From contig NZ_JBHUIO010000011.1 of the NCBI RefSeq assembly GCF_042682745.1, positions 186,001 through 250,000 on the forward strand: 64,000 nt of DNA, in the 5' to 3' direction. The notes under the pieces are model-generated. The model did not search any database and was not told where the DNA came from. It saw only the letters and a program-made list of their open reading frames with translations. Origin of the DNA: Tumebacillus_A lipolyticus. Lineage in GTDB: Bacteria > Bacillota > Bacilli > Tumebacillales > Tumebacillaceae. A program made the position numbers and the translations under genes. This document shows positions 49,472 to 58,425 of this stretch, piece after piece; the stretch's first letter is position 1, and each line of letters starts with the position of its first letter.

Positions 49472-50398
49472 ATGCAACAAAACATTCAGCGCATGGCAGA
49501 TCATGTACAAGATCTGCAACTGGAGGTCGCGCAACTGACGCAGATGGCGCAGCAGCTCGCGCAACAAAACATGAACCAATACCAAAACATGCAAACCTAC
49601 GCGAATCAAAATTCGCCCCGAATCTTTTATCAAGCTGCCTATCATGAGCAACAGGCCGGACATCTGCTCTACGAGATCGCCAATGTCTGCAAGGAGATGA
49701 ACCATCACATCCAATCGATCTCCCAGCAGTTGCAGAGCAGAGGGATGATCGCAAGCGGAAACATGCAGAATATGAGCTCATCGGGACACGCGTACAGCAT
49801 CCAAGGGCAGTCGCAGCAATCTGGAGCGATGTCAGGCACCAGAATGCCGAATGATCAACAAAGCATGGCCGGATACGCTGCGCCCTCCTTCCCACCGGCT
49901 GGTCCGATTGCGGCAGACACGACACATTTCAAGCGATCGCAGACGCCAGGATATGAGCAGCACAGAACTACCTCAAGCGCGGACAACAGTTCATTCTCAC
50001 CCAGCGCGTCCTCGCTTTCGCTCAACTCCGACCCATCATCTTTCTCTTGGATGAGCTCTGGCACGAGCGGTCAGCAGTCGTCAGGCTCTTCCGCAATGAG
50101 CTCGTCAACCGCTCAGCAGAGCACAACGAATGCATCAGGCGGCCAACCTGCTTCCCTGCAATCCGGTCTGCCAGCAGCTGCCGGTCAGAGCGAGATGAAT
50201 GCCAACCAAGGAATGGGCACGATGAGCAGCGGAGCTCAGCAGGCACCATCTGGCCAGGCAACGCCAGCAACGTCGATGTACAGCTCCCCTTCTGCTCAAC
50301 ATTCGGTCAGCAGCAGTTCCACCCCCGCTGTTCATCAGTCGCATGATGAACAGGCCAGCGGTGCTGGCAACTACCCGTACAACCGATCTACCACATAA
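49472..50398 (+). CDS. Gln/Ser-rich low-complexity protein, possibly spore coat
   Basis: A 308-residue protein. The N-terminal 95 residues form a helical, Gln-rich domain (QLTQMAQQLAQQNMNQYQ, YHEQQAGHLLYEIANVCKEM) that resembles ferritin-like coat proteins of the CotF type in pattern only. The rest is a long disordered Ser/Gln/Gly/Met tail. No signal peptide. AAGGAGG lies 7 bases before the ATG. It is divergent from the GQQGM-repeat gene over 138 bases, so the pair is probably co-regulated. Confidence 0.72.
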   Translation: MQQNIQRMADHVQDLQLEVAQLTQMAQQLAQQNMNQYQNMQTYANQNSPRIFYQAAYHEQQAGHLLYEIANVCKEMNHHIQSISQQLQSRGMIASGNMQNMSSSGHAYSIQGQSQQSGAMSGTRMPNDQQSMAGYAAPSFPPAGPIAADTTHFKRSQTPGYEQHRTTSSADNSSFSPSASSLSLNSDPSSFSWMSSGTSGQQSSGSSAMSSSTAQQSTTNASGGQPASLQSGLPAAAGQSEMNANQGMGTMSSGAQQAPSGQATPATSMYSSPSAQHSVSSSSTPAVHQSHDEQASGAGNYPYNRSTT

Positions 50399-50417
50399 TT
50401 CGAAAAAATGACAAATC

Positions 50418-50451
50418 GACTCGCCCACCCTGTCGTAGGCGAGTCTTTTTT
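50418..50451 (+). terminator. Rho-independent terminator
   Basis: GACTCGCC/GGCGAGTC (50418-50425, 50438-50445) is followed by six Ts. Confidence 0.85.
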
Positions 50452-50490
50452 CATGTACAATGATTGTAAAAACTTGGAGCGTGATCTCTC

Positions 50491-51444
50491 ATGGCTAACG
50501 CAACCACACTTCCTGCTTCGAAACACTTTACGCTGCAGGAGCTTGCACCTGGCGTGTACGCCGCATTTGTCATCGAAAACATGGGCGCTTTCTCCAATGG
50601 CGGCTTTGTCGATCTCGGGGACGAGGTTCTGGTCATCGATGGTTTCCTCACCCCGCAAGCAGCCCGCGACCTGCGCCAGATCGCCGAAGAAGTGACCGGC
50701 CACCCGGTTCGCTATCTGGTCAACACGCATTGGCATGGCGACCATGTGCGCGGCAACCAAGTGTATGCGGACACTTCGATCATCTCGACCCAGATCACCC
50801 GCGACCTGATCGCAACCTATCTGCCCGAGCGTCTCAAAGATATGCTCGAACAGGGACCGGCACACATCCAAGCGCTCGAAGCAGCGTTGGCAGAAGCGAA
50901 AGATCTGGCGGAGCGTCGCGAACTGGAAAACGAGCTGATCCACGTAAGAGAAGTGGAGTCCACGCTCGCCACGGTCGAGGTCACGCTGCCCAACGTCACC
51001 TTTGAGCAGAAGATGACCCTGCACGGTACTCGCCGCTCCGCCGAGCTGATCACGTTCGGCGGTGGACACTCGCCAAGCGATGTGTTCGTCTACCTGCCGG
51101 ACGACAAGATCATGTTTATGGGCGACCTGCTGTTCGTCCAGACACAGCCCGCCTTCTGGAATGCGAACGAGCGCGAATGGATCGAAATCCTGGAGCGCGT
51201 CGAGCAGTTCGATGCGGAGCAGCTCGTTCCTGGACATGGGCCGCTCGGTGGACTAGCGGACGTCACCGCCACCAAGCAATACATCATCGACCTGCTGGAC
51301 ATCATCCAAGCTCACATCGAAAGTGGCGGGACAGAGGAGGGCATTTCCGACCTCAAGCTGCCTGCTGCCTACGAATCATGGTCGTTCGGCGCGCTGTTCC
51401 ACCGCAATCTGCAAAAGCTGTTCGCACAGCTGACACAGAAATAG
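50491..51444 (+). CDS. MBL-fold metallohydrolase
   Basis: A 317-residue metallo-beta-lactamase fold protein. The metal motif HWHGDH is at residues 80-85. A helical insertion of about 80 residues follows. FGGGHSPSDVFVYLPDDKIMFMGDLLF carries the second His and the bridging Asp, and VPGHGPL carries the last His. Substrates in this group range from lactams to thioesters, and here none can be named. The start follows GGAG at 50475. It is transcribed alone. Confidence 0.83.
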   Translation: MANATTLPASKHFTLQELAPGVYAAFVIENMGAFSNGGFVDLGDEVLVIDGFLTPQAARDLRQIAEEVTGHPVRYLVNTHWHGDHVRGNQVYADTSIISTQITRDLIATYLPERLKDMLEQGPAHIQALEAALAEAKDLAERRELENELIHVREVESTLATVEVTLPNVTFEQKMTLHGTRRSAELITFGGGHSPSDVFVYLPDDKIMFMGDLLFVQTQPAFWNANEREWIEILERVEQFDAEQLVPGHGPLGGLADVTATKQYIIDLLDIIQAHIESGGTEEGISDLKLPAAYESWSFGALFHRNLQKLFAQLTQK

Positions 51445-51460
51445 AACACCTGACAAAACA

Positions 51461-51499
51461 AAAGAGGTCAGCCTGACAAACGATCAGGCTGACCTCTTT
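51461..51499. terminator. Bidirectional terminator
   Basis: A 16-bp stem (51461-51476 with 51484-51499) lies between the convergent MBL gene and the small minus-strand gene. Confidence 0.88.
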
Positions 51500-51512
51500 C
51501 TCTTGCTCTGCT

Positions 51513-51791
51513 TTAATGAAGTTTTCCCAACCGCCGCGTCAATGCTGCCTGATACTGCTCGTACATCGCGCGTTGGCGCTCCCTGTCCTTGATCGTTGAC
51601 AGGTACGCCTCACGCAGATCCATCCGCTCATCCGGCGTCATGATCGCTTCAAAATCGGCGATGATCAGGGCGACCACCTGCTGCTGCTCGGTCGCCGTCC
51701 ACTTGAGAAACTCCTCATACGGAAGCGTCCGCATGTCATGACGGAATTGTTCTAACATCTCTTGAGGCATCTCTTCATACTTGATTCCCAT
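51513..51791 (-). CDS. Hypothetical 92-residue helical protein
   Basis: A soluble, almost all-helical protein with many Glu, Arg and Gln (LREAYLSTIKDRERQRAMYEQYQAALTRRLGKL). I do not recognise it. GAAGAGGGGGA precedes the ATG. It has its own terminator and is separated from swrC by 124 bases. Confidence 0.68.
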   Translation of the reverse strand: MGIKYEEMPQEMLEQFRHDMRTLPYEEFLKWTATEQQQVVALIIADFEAIMTPDERMDLREAYLSTIKDRERQRAMYEQYQAALTRRLGKLH

Positions 51792-51915
51792 CGCGATCCC
51801 CCTCTTCGTTTACAACGGGGCTCCCGTCTCTCCTCTTCACTATACACGCTCCCCCGCCTTCAATCCAATCGACGGATCGAAGGCGACAGAGGAGACGAGA
51901 TGATTTCGCTGTGAG

Positions 51916-54900
51916 TTAGGCGCCGAGATCTGTGCCGCGCAGCTCTCGCTTCACGCGCTTGCGATGCAAAATCTCATACATGATCGGCACGATCAACAGC
52001 GTCAACAGGGTGGACGAAATCAGGCCACCGATGACGACGACGGCGAGACCTTTGGAGATCAGCGCGCCTTCTCCCATGCCGAGCGCAAGCGGCAACAGCG
52101 CGAAGATCGTCGCGATCGCCGTCATCAGGATCGGGCGCAGGCGAGTGCCGCCCGCTTCCAACAGCGCCTCGCGAACGGTCAGCCCTTTTTCCAACTGCTG
52201 TTGGACACGGTCGACCAGCACGATCGCATTGGTGACGACAATTCCGATCAGCATCAGCATCCCGATCATGCTTGCCATCGAGATCGGCTGTCCGGTCACC
52301 ACCGTGCCGATCAGCGAACCGATCACAGCAAACGGGAGGGAGAACAGGATCGCAAACGGTGCTTTCCCTTCACCAAACGCGATGACCATCACCACGTAGA
52401 CCATGCCGATCGCGACCAGGATCGCCATGCCCATGTCTTGGAACATATCCTGCATCTGCTTGTTCGCACCGTCGACGATGTACTCTACGCCCTCTGGCAG
52501 ATCGATCGAATCGAGCGTGTTCAAAATATCTGTGTTGACCCGACCTGCGTTCTGATCGACGATGTTCCCGAGCACGAGCGCATATTCCTGCCCGTCGCGC
52601 GTCTGCAGGACGCTCGGCTGCGAAACTTGTTTCACATCGGCGATATCTTTCACTTTCACCACCGTGTTCATCGGTGTCGGCAGGAGCAAGTTTTCAACGT
52701 CGCTGATCGATTGGACCTGCTTCTCCGCAAAGCTGAGGATGATATCATCCCGCTTGGCGCCCTCACCGACTTTGCCGACCTTCTCCTCGGTGAGGAACGG
52801 ACGGATCAGCATCGAAGCTTGTGCTGTGGTCAAACCATTTTTCAGCGCATCTGCCGGACGCACCGTGACCTGCACCATCTGCGATTCTTTCAGCGAGGTG
52901 TTGCGCACATTTTCGGTGCCCTCGATCTTTTTGATCTCAGCTGTCACCTTTTCTGCCGCATCGTGCAAAGATTGTTTCGTTCCTCCGGTCAGCACGATGT
53001 AGACGCCCGAACCACCAGGGCCGCCAGAGAGCTGCGACACGTTGATCGTCGCCCCATTAACGCCAGGGTCGAGCTTATCCTTCAGCTCTTTCGAATACTC
53101 GGTGACATCGACAGACGGATCGAGCGCGACGATCCAGTTTGCTTTGTTCGGGGAGCCGACCGACATCGTCATCGGATCGAACTCACCGGATGGCGCACCA
53201 GAGGTGACTTGCGACAGGATCACTTTGCCTGTGTCGCGCAGCTTCTTGTCGAGCTCGCGCACCTTTTCGTCGACGGCGACCACATCGGTGCCCTCCGGCA
53301 TTTCCAGCGCGATCGTGATGTGCTTTTGCTCCTGCTCTGGAACGAATGTGAATCCGGCCAGCCCCGCCAGCGGCAGTGAGCCGAGGAAGAGCAAGAACGC
53401 GAGGAGCAGGACGGTGAGCTTGTGATTGAGCGACCAGCTCAGCGTGCGCTTGTAGAGGTTGCTCAGCATGCCTGCTCCGTGCTCTTTCGGTTTCGAGCTA
53501 CGCATCATCAGATAGGCGAGCATCGGCACGACGGTGATCGAAACCAGCAAGGAGGCGAGCAAGGAAAAGACGACGGTCAGCGCAAACGGCGCGAAGATCA
53601 GGCCGACGATGCCCGAGACCAGACCGAGCGGAGCAAAGACGGCGATCGTCGTGAACGTCGAGGAGGTGATCGCTTTGCCCACCTCTTTGGTCGCATCGAG
53701 GATCAGCTCTTTGCTGATGCTCTCGCTCTGCAGTCGGCGAACGATGTTCTCGATGACGACGATCGAGTCGTCGACCACCCGGCCAACTGCGACAGCCATC
53801 CCGCCGAGCGTCATGATGTTCAACGTGATGTCTGTAAAATATTTCAGCAGCGTCATCGCGACGAAGATCGAGAGCGGAATCGAGATGACCGCGATGATCG
53901 TCGCTCTGATGTTGCGCAGGAACGCGAGGATCAGGATCGAGGCGAACAGCGCGCCGAGCAAGCCTTCACGCATCATGCCGTCGACCGATTTCTCGATGTC
54001 TGCCGCCGTGTCGTAGAGGATGTCGAGCTTAAATTCACCATCGTCGCTCGTATATTTTTTCAGCTCTTCCTGCACAGCTTTCGACACTTCGACCGTGTTC
54101 GCATCGCCCGTCTTGATCACGTTGAGCGCGACGGACACATTCCCCTGTACGCGGGAGATCGTGTCCGGCTCGGCCGTGCCTTGTTCCACGGTGGCGATAT
54201 CCTGCAGCTTCAGCTCAGGCATCGGTCGAATGAGCAAGTTTTTCAGCTCGTCGAGCGATTTCACCTGGCCTGTGACCAACACCGGCTGGCTGATCTTATC
54301 GAAAGATGCCACCCCGAGCGGGATCGACAGGTTCATCGCTTGCAGCGTCTGGCTGATCTGTTGGAAGGTGATCTTTTGCTGCTCCATCTTGGCTTTGTCC
54401 AGCTTGATGTACAGGTTTTCCGATTTCAGACCTGCCGTCTGCACCTTAGCCACGCCATCGATCCCTTGGAGCGCGGGAACGATGCTGCTGTTGACCAGCT
54501 CTTGCAGCTGCGCTTCATTGGCACCTTTTTGCGCGGTGACAGCCGTGTAGATGATCGGGCTGCTGCCAAAGGCGAGGTTGCTGACCTTCGGCTTCTCTAC
54601 CTCTTTGGGCAGTTGAACGCCGTTGAGCGCCTCTTCGACCTTTGCGGTCTTCTCTTTGATATCGGTGCTAAAATCGAACTGCAACATCACCACGGAGATG
54701 TTGTTCGCCGAGTTCGTCTCGATCACTTGGGTTCCTTCGATGTTCCTCAACACCCGTTCGATCGGCACCGTCACTTCGTTTTGAACTTCTTGTGGCGATC
54801 CGCCCGGATAGACCGAAGTGACGAATAGATACGGAATCGCGATATCGGGCATCTGCTCCTGTTTGAACTTCGAAGCAGAATACAGGCCCCCGATGATGAC

Positions 54901-54963
54901 CAGTATGACCAAAATGATGATCGCGATCGGGTTCCGCAAGCTAAACTTCGCAAAAACTCCCAT
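51916..54963 (-). CDS. RND family exporter, SwrC/AcrB-like
   Basis: A 1015-residue RND pump. The first helix is at residues 10-30. Two large outer loops (about 35-330 and 560-830) alternate with two groups of helices. Proton-relay acidic residues appear in AVAVGRVVDDSIVVIENI (about 395-412). The last group reads LMLIGIVVTNAIVLVDRVQQQL. The Bacillus homologue SwrC (YerP) exports surfactin and other lipopeptides, but the substrate here is unknown. The ATG at 54963 follows AAGGGAG. The gene is 37 bases after its GbsR/MarR regulator and shares its transcript. Confidence 0.88.
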   Translation of the reverse strand: MGVFAKFSLRNPIAIIILVILVIIGGLYSASKFKQEQMPDIAIPYLFVTSVYPGGSPQEVQNEVTVPIERVLRNIEGTQVIETNSANNISVVMLQFDFSTDIKEKTAKVEEALNGVQLPKEVEKPKVSNLAFGSSPIIYTAVTAQKGANEAQLQELVNSSIVPALQGIDGVAKVQTAGLKSENLYIKLDKAKMEQQKITFQQISQTLQAMNLSIPLGVASFDKISQPVLVTGQVKSLDELKNLLIRPMPELKLQDIATVEQGTAEPDTISRVQGNVSVALNVIKTGDANTVEVSKAVQEELKKYTSDDGEFKLDILYDTAADIEKSVDGMMREGLLGALFASILILAFLRNIRATIIAVISIPLSIFVAMTLLKYFTDITLNIMTLGGMAVAVGRVVDDSIVVIENIVRRLQSESISKELILDATKEVGKAITSSTFTTIAVFAPLGLVSGIVGLIFAPFALTVVFSLLASLLVSITVVPMLAYLMMRSSKPKEHGAGMLSNLYKRTLSWSLNHKLTVLLLAFLLFLGSLPLAGLAGFTFVPEQEQKHITIALEMPEGTDVVAVDEKVRELDKKLRDTGKVILSQVTSGAPSGEFDPMTMSVGSPNKANWIVALDPSVDVTEYSKELKDKLDPGVNGATINVSQLSGGPGGSGVYIVLTGGTKQSLHDAAEKVTAEIKKIEGTENVRNTSLKESQMVQVTVRPADALKNGLTTAQASMLIRPFLTEEKVGKVGEGAKRDDIILSFAEKQVQSISDVENLLLPTPMNTVVKVKDIADVKQVSQPSVLQTRDGQEYALVLGNIVDQNAGRVNTDILNTLDSIDLPEGVEYIVDGANKQMQDMFQDMGMAILVAIGMVYVVMVIAFGEGKAPFAILFSLPFAVIGSLIGTVVTGQPISMASMIGMLMLIGIVVTNAIVLVDRVQQQLEKGLTVREALLEAGGTRLRPILMTAIATIFALLPLALGMGEGALISKGLAVVVIGGLISSTLLTLLIVPIMYEILHRKRVKRELRGTDLGA

Positions 54964-55000
54964 GATTCTTCCACTCCCTTTCCCCTGCACTCCACTTTGC

Positions 55001-55498
55001 TTACAGTTCTTTTTTTCTCTGTTCCCACTCTTCTTCGAAGCCGTCAAGCCTCTTGGCGAGCAGTTGATAGAGCGCGCTCATCTCCCGCGTCCTCCGCCAA
55101 GCGGCAGCGCGGGAAGCTTCGTCCGCTTCGCTGACTTTGACCTCAGCCAACCGCGCTTCCGCCTCCACCAAGAAGTCGTTCATCTTCAGCAGGTTTTCAA
55201 CGCCCAGCTGAAGCACCGTCAAAATAAAATCGTCCGCAAGCTTGTAATAGTCTTTGCGATCGCTGCCCCGCGGCATGCGATAGCACAGACCGCCTCGCTC
55301 CAGCGGGCGAATCTGCACCGAGATCGCCGCTTTGGTCACGCCGAGGTACTTGGCGATCTCTTCGAGCGAAAGAGCTTCGGGTGCAAAAAGCAGCAAGGAA
55401 AAGATCCGCCCAGAAAGCGAACTGCCCAACTCCTGCTCGAAAAATCGCGCCATCGAGGCGTGCAATCGTTTGGCAAGCTCTAAAAATTGGTCATCCAT
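55001..55498 (-). CDS. GbsR/MarR-family regulator of the RND exporter
   Basis: A 165-residue winged-helix protein. The helix-turn-helix is LSLEEIAKYLGVTKAAISVQI (about residues 43-63) and the wing contains MPRGSDRKDYYKL. A C-terminal dimer helix follows (ALYQLLAKRLDGFEEEW). The family uses this layout for choline- or drug-responsive repressors. GGGGGACGGGAG precedes the ATG. An inverted repeat 32-55 bases upstream fits autorepression of the regulator-exporter operon. Confidence 0.83.
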   Translation of the reverse strand: MDDQFLELAKRLHASMARFFEQELGSSLSGRIFSLLLFAPEALSLEEIAKYLGVTKAAISVQIRPLERGGLCYRMPRGSDRKDYYKLADDFILTVLQLGVENLLKMNDFLVEAEARLAEVKVSEADEASRAAAWRRTREMSALYQLLAKRLDGFEEEWEQRKKEL

Positions 55499-55529
55499 GC
55501 TCCCGTCCCCCCTCGCGCTCGCAGCTCAT

Positions 55530-55553
55530 ATCGTTAAGATAATACTAAACGAT
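55530..55553. promoter_or_regulatory. Inverted repeat upstream of the GbsR/MarR regulator
   Basis: ATCGTT and AACGAT are separated by 12 bases (6-12-6) in an AT-rich promoter region. It is a candidate operator for the regulator of the RND exporter. Confidence 0.45.
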
Positions 55554-55645
55554 GTTAATTATAACCTTCCTCTCAGAGGGATTCAAGGGTATTTTTGTAA
55601 AAGGATTGGCATACCTTGAAGGGACAAACTGCGGAGGTGTCCCCG

Positions 55646-57223
55646 ATGGTCCAGCCGTTTCCGGTGCGAGAATCGAGCATTTTGGGCCTGGCGGAGCTGG
55701 TGTCCCGGTTGCTCGGACTCCTGTTTTTAGCCCGCTTCGTGACGACGCTCGGGCTCGCGGAAAGCGCCGAGTTTCGCATGTTGCTCCCGCTGATCGGCGT
55801 GGCGGCAACTTTGGGAACGGTGGGGCTGCCCCAAGCGCTGACCCGCCTGTTCGCCACCTCCGCTCGCGAGGAGGGGCGCCCCGTGCCGCTTCCGCTGCTT
55901 TCGGCAGCTGCGATCGGAACGGGCTGTGCGATCGGCTTCGCACTTCTCCTGCTGTTCGGGCTGTCCTCCCTTGCGAGCCAGCAAGCGATCGACCGTCAGG
56001 AATTGGCGCTTCTGCTCGGGGCGACAGTGCCGCTCTTGCTCCTGATCTGTGTGACGGGCAGCTTGCGCGGGGCGTTGCTCGGGCTTGGCCACACCTATTC
56101 GCCCGCGCTGTCCCAAGTGCTCGAAGTGAGCGTCCGCTTGGTCGCTCTGACCTACTGGCTGCCGATGCTCACCTTTGAGGAAGTGCGGTCAGCAGAGCTC
56201 GGCATCCTGACGCTGACGCTCGGCGAGGCTGCCTCCTGCCTGTTGCTCAGCATCATGCTGTGGCGGGTGCTCAAGCGGCGTGGCGTTCGGCAGCAGCGAA
56301 GCCAGCGCGCGCTCTTCAGCATCTTGCGCATGTCGTTTGCGCCGACCGGACAGGCGCTGCTGGCGAGCTTGGGGTATGCGCTGGAGCTGCCTTTGGCGCA
56401 TCGGCTGTTGGCACAGGCGCACGGAGAGCAGCTCGCATCGGTCTGGCTGGCCGAATATGCGACGATCGCCCTGCCCTTGCTGTGCGCCCCGATGGTGCTG
56501 ACCGACGGGATCGCCACCGCCCTGTTGCCCGTCGCCGCTGCCGAGCGCCTCCAGCGACAGCGCGGCGCTTTTTCCATTCACCTGCGACGGATCATCGGGG
56601 CGGTGATGATGGTGGCGCTGCCGGCGAGCGGAGCGCTGATCGTGCTCGCCCCCCAGCTTGAAGCGTGGTTTCGCGCGCCCGGCGCATCGCTTCTGCTCTG
56701 GCTGCTGGCTCCAATCGCGCTTCCGCTCTATTTGCAAGCTCCGCTCTCCGCATTGCTGCAGGCGCAGGGGCGAAGCCGCGCGCTGTTGTACGCAGGGCTG
56801 CTCGGCGATCTGGTGCGCCTGCTGGCGATCTGCCTGCTGCTTCAGCCGGGTCAGTTCGAACGCAGCGGTTTGGCGCTGTCGTTCTGGCTCGCCACGCTGG
56901 TGCAGACAGGGACGCTCCTCTGGATGCTCAGCCGATTGAGCATCGTCTCTGTCCCGTGGCGGACGCTCTACCACTCCTTCCAAGCTGCCCTGACGCTGTC
57001 CGCCCTGCTGTTGGTCGGACTGCATGTCCCTTTCCCCTTCTCGTTCGCAGCTCATCCGTTCCTCTGGAGCGCAGCGGCTGCGCTCAGCTGCCTCTGCACC
57101 CTGCTGGTCGCAGAGGAGATCTCACCGCAGAGCTTAGCGCGGCTGCCGATCATCGGGAGCACCGCTCGCTTCCTTTCGGAAAAGCTCCTCTTGCTGAGTC
57201 AAAAGGGGTCTTCCAGCATGTAA
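55646..57223 (+). CDS. Oligosaccharide flippase of the MVF/SpoVB type
   Basis: A 525-residue membrane protein with about 14 helices. The opening SSILGLAELVSRLLGLLFLARF and the later AEYATIALPLLCAPMVLTDGIATALLP fit the MATE-like polysaccharide/lipid II flippase family (SpoVB, YkvU, MurJ). The ATG at 55646 follows GGAGGTG with 6-base spacing. In spore formers SpoVB-like proteins serve cortex or wall synthesis. The exact lipid-linked cargo is unknown. Confidence 0.82.
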   Translation: MVQPFPVRESSILGLAELVSRLLGLLFLARFVTTLGLAESAEFRMLLPLIGVAATLGTVGLPQALTRLFATSAREEGRPVPLPLLSAAAIGTGCAIGFALLLLFGLSSLASQQAIDRQELALLLGATVPLLLLICVTGSLRGALLGLGHTYSPALSQVLEVSVRLVALTYWLPMLTFEEVRSAELGILTLTLGEAASCLLLSIMLWRVLKRRGVRQQRSQRALFSILRMSFAPTGQALLASLGYALELPLAHRLLAQAHGEQLASVWLAEYATIALPLLCAPMVLTDGIATALLPVAAAERLQRQRGAFSIHLRRIIGAVMMVALPASGALIVLAPQLEAWFRAPGASLLLWLLAPIALPLYLQAPLSALLQAQGRSRALLYAGLLGDLVRLLAICLLLQPGQFERSGLALSFWLATLVQTGTLLWMLSRLSIVSVPWRTLYHSFQAALTLSALLLVGLHVPFPFSFAAHPFLWSAAAALSCLCTLLVAEEISPQSLARLPIIGSTARFLSEKLLLLSQKGSSSM

Positions 57224-57254
57224 AAAACCCGAGAGGCGAGCGCCTCTCGGGTTT
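57222..57254. terminator. Bidirectional terminator
   Basis: A 14-bp stem (57225-57238 with 57241-57254), with an A-run on the left that becomes six Ts for the minus-strand gene. Confidence 0.88.
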
Positions 57255-57270
57255 GAAGTGCGTGATCCGT

Positions 57271-58320
57271 TTAGCTTTTTACCAGATCGCTGTTCAGATA
57301 GGCGACGATCAGCTTGACCGAGTTTTCGATCGAAGTCTGATGCGTGCGCTCCATCGAGTGCGATGCGTCGATGCCCGGGCCGATCAGCCCGTGCTTCACA
57401 TCGACGCCCGCATGCATCGCAGCCGATGCGTCAGAGCCGTAGTTCGGGTAGATGTCGACCGCATAGTTGAGGTCATTCGCCTTGGCCAACTCGACGAGGT
57501 GCTTGCGCATCGCGTAATGGTAAGGGCCGGAAGAGTCTTTTGCACAGATCGAAACGCAATACTCGTCTGTCGTCTGGCCTTCGCCGATCGCGCCCATGTC
57601 GATGGCGAGGAACTCGACCGTCTGCGGCGGGATGTTCGAGTTGGCACCATATCCGATCTCCTCGTTGTTGGAGATCAAGAAGTGGGTGGTGTAGGGCAGT
57701 TGCACGTTGCTGTCGAGCAGCGATTTCAAAGCGCCGAACATGCAGGCGACAGAAGCTTTGTCGTCAAGGTGACGAGTTTTGATAAAGCCGGTCTCCGTCA
57801 CTTCACAGCGCGGTGCAAAGGAGACGAAATCTCCCACTTCGATGCCAAGCTCGCGCACATCCTCTGCGCTCTTGACGACCGCATCGAGGCGCACTTCCAT
57901 CGTGTCGGCGTTGCGCTCATGCGTGCGAGTGTCCTTGTAGACGTGCACAGACGCATGCGTGGACTGGATCGTGCCGGTGAACAGCTTACCTTCAGACGTT
58001 TCGATCTGACAGTATTCACCCTCGATCGAGTTGAAGGTGAAGCCGCCGATCAAGGTGAGCTTCAGCCGACCATTGCCCTTGATCTCTTTGACCATCGCGC
58101 CGAGCGTATCGACGTGGGCGGTCAGCACGCGATGAACGTCCGAGTTCTTGCCTGGCACGGTCAGGATCAGCCCGTCCTTGTTGTTGCGTCTGTTCTCAAT
58201 GCCAAGACTCGCGCATTCCTTCTCGATGAAGGAGATCACTTTCTCCGTATTGCCGGAGGGGCTCGGGATGTTAACCAAGTTCACTAAAAAATCCACAACA
58301 TATTTCATATCAACGCTCAT
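57271..58320 (-). CDS. M42 family aminopeptidase
   Basis: A 349-residue cocatalytic zinc peptidase. Metal ligands by motif are AHVDTLG (His), RHLDDKASVA (Asp), ISNNEEIGYG (Glu-Glu, the first being the general base), AIDMGAIG (Asp) and the final His in DASHSMERTH. Members form tetrahedral dodecamers that trim N-terminal residues from short peptides. The ATG at 58320 follows AGGGGG. It is convergent with the flippase gene. Confidence 0.9.
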   Translation of the reverse strand: MSVDMKYVVDFLVNLVNIPSPSGNTEKVISFIEKECASLGIENRRNNKDGLILTVPGKNSDVHRVLTAHVDTLGAMVKEIKGNGRLKLTLIGGFTFNSIEGEYCQIETSEGKLFTGTIQSTHASVHVYKDTRTHERNADTMEVRLDAVVKSAEDVRELGIEVGDFVSFAPRCEVTETGFIKTRHLDDKASVACMFGALKSLLDSNVQLPYTTHFLISNNEEIGYGANSNIPPQTVEFLAIDMGAIGEGQTTDEYCVSICAKDSSGPYHYAMRKHLVELAKANDLNYAVDIYPNYGSDASAAMHAGVDVKHGLIGPGIDASHSMERTHQTSIENSVKLIVAYLNSDLVKS

Positions 58321-58425
58321 TCTTGAAACCCCCTTACAGTATCTGAGAACAGTATACAGAATCTTTAGAGGGTTCGCCATGTCAGAACCGATTTGCTAAC
58401 CGCTGCGCCGCCGATCGCCGCCCGA

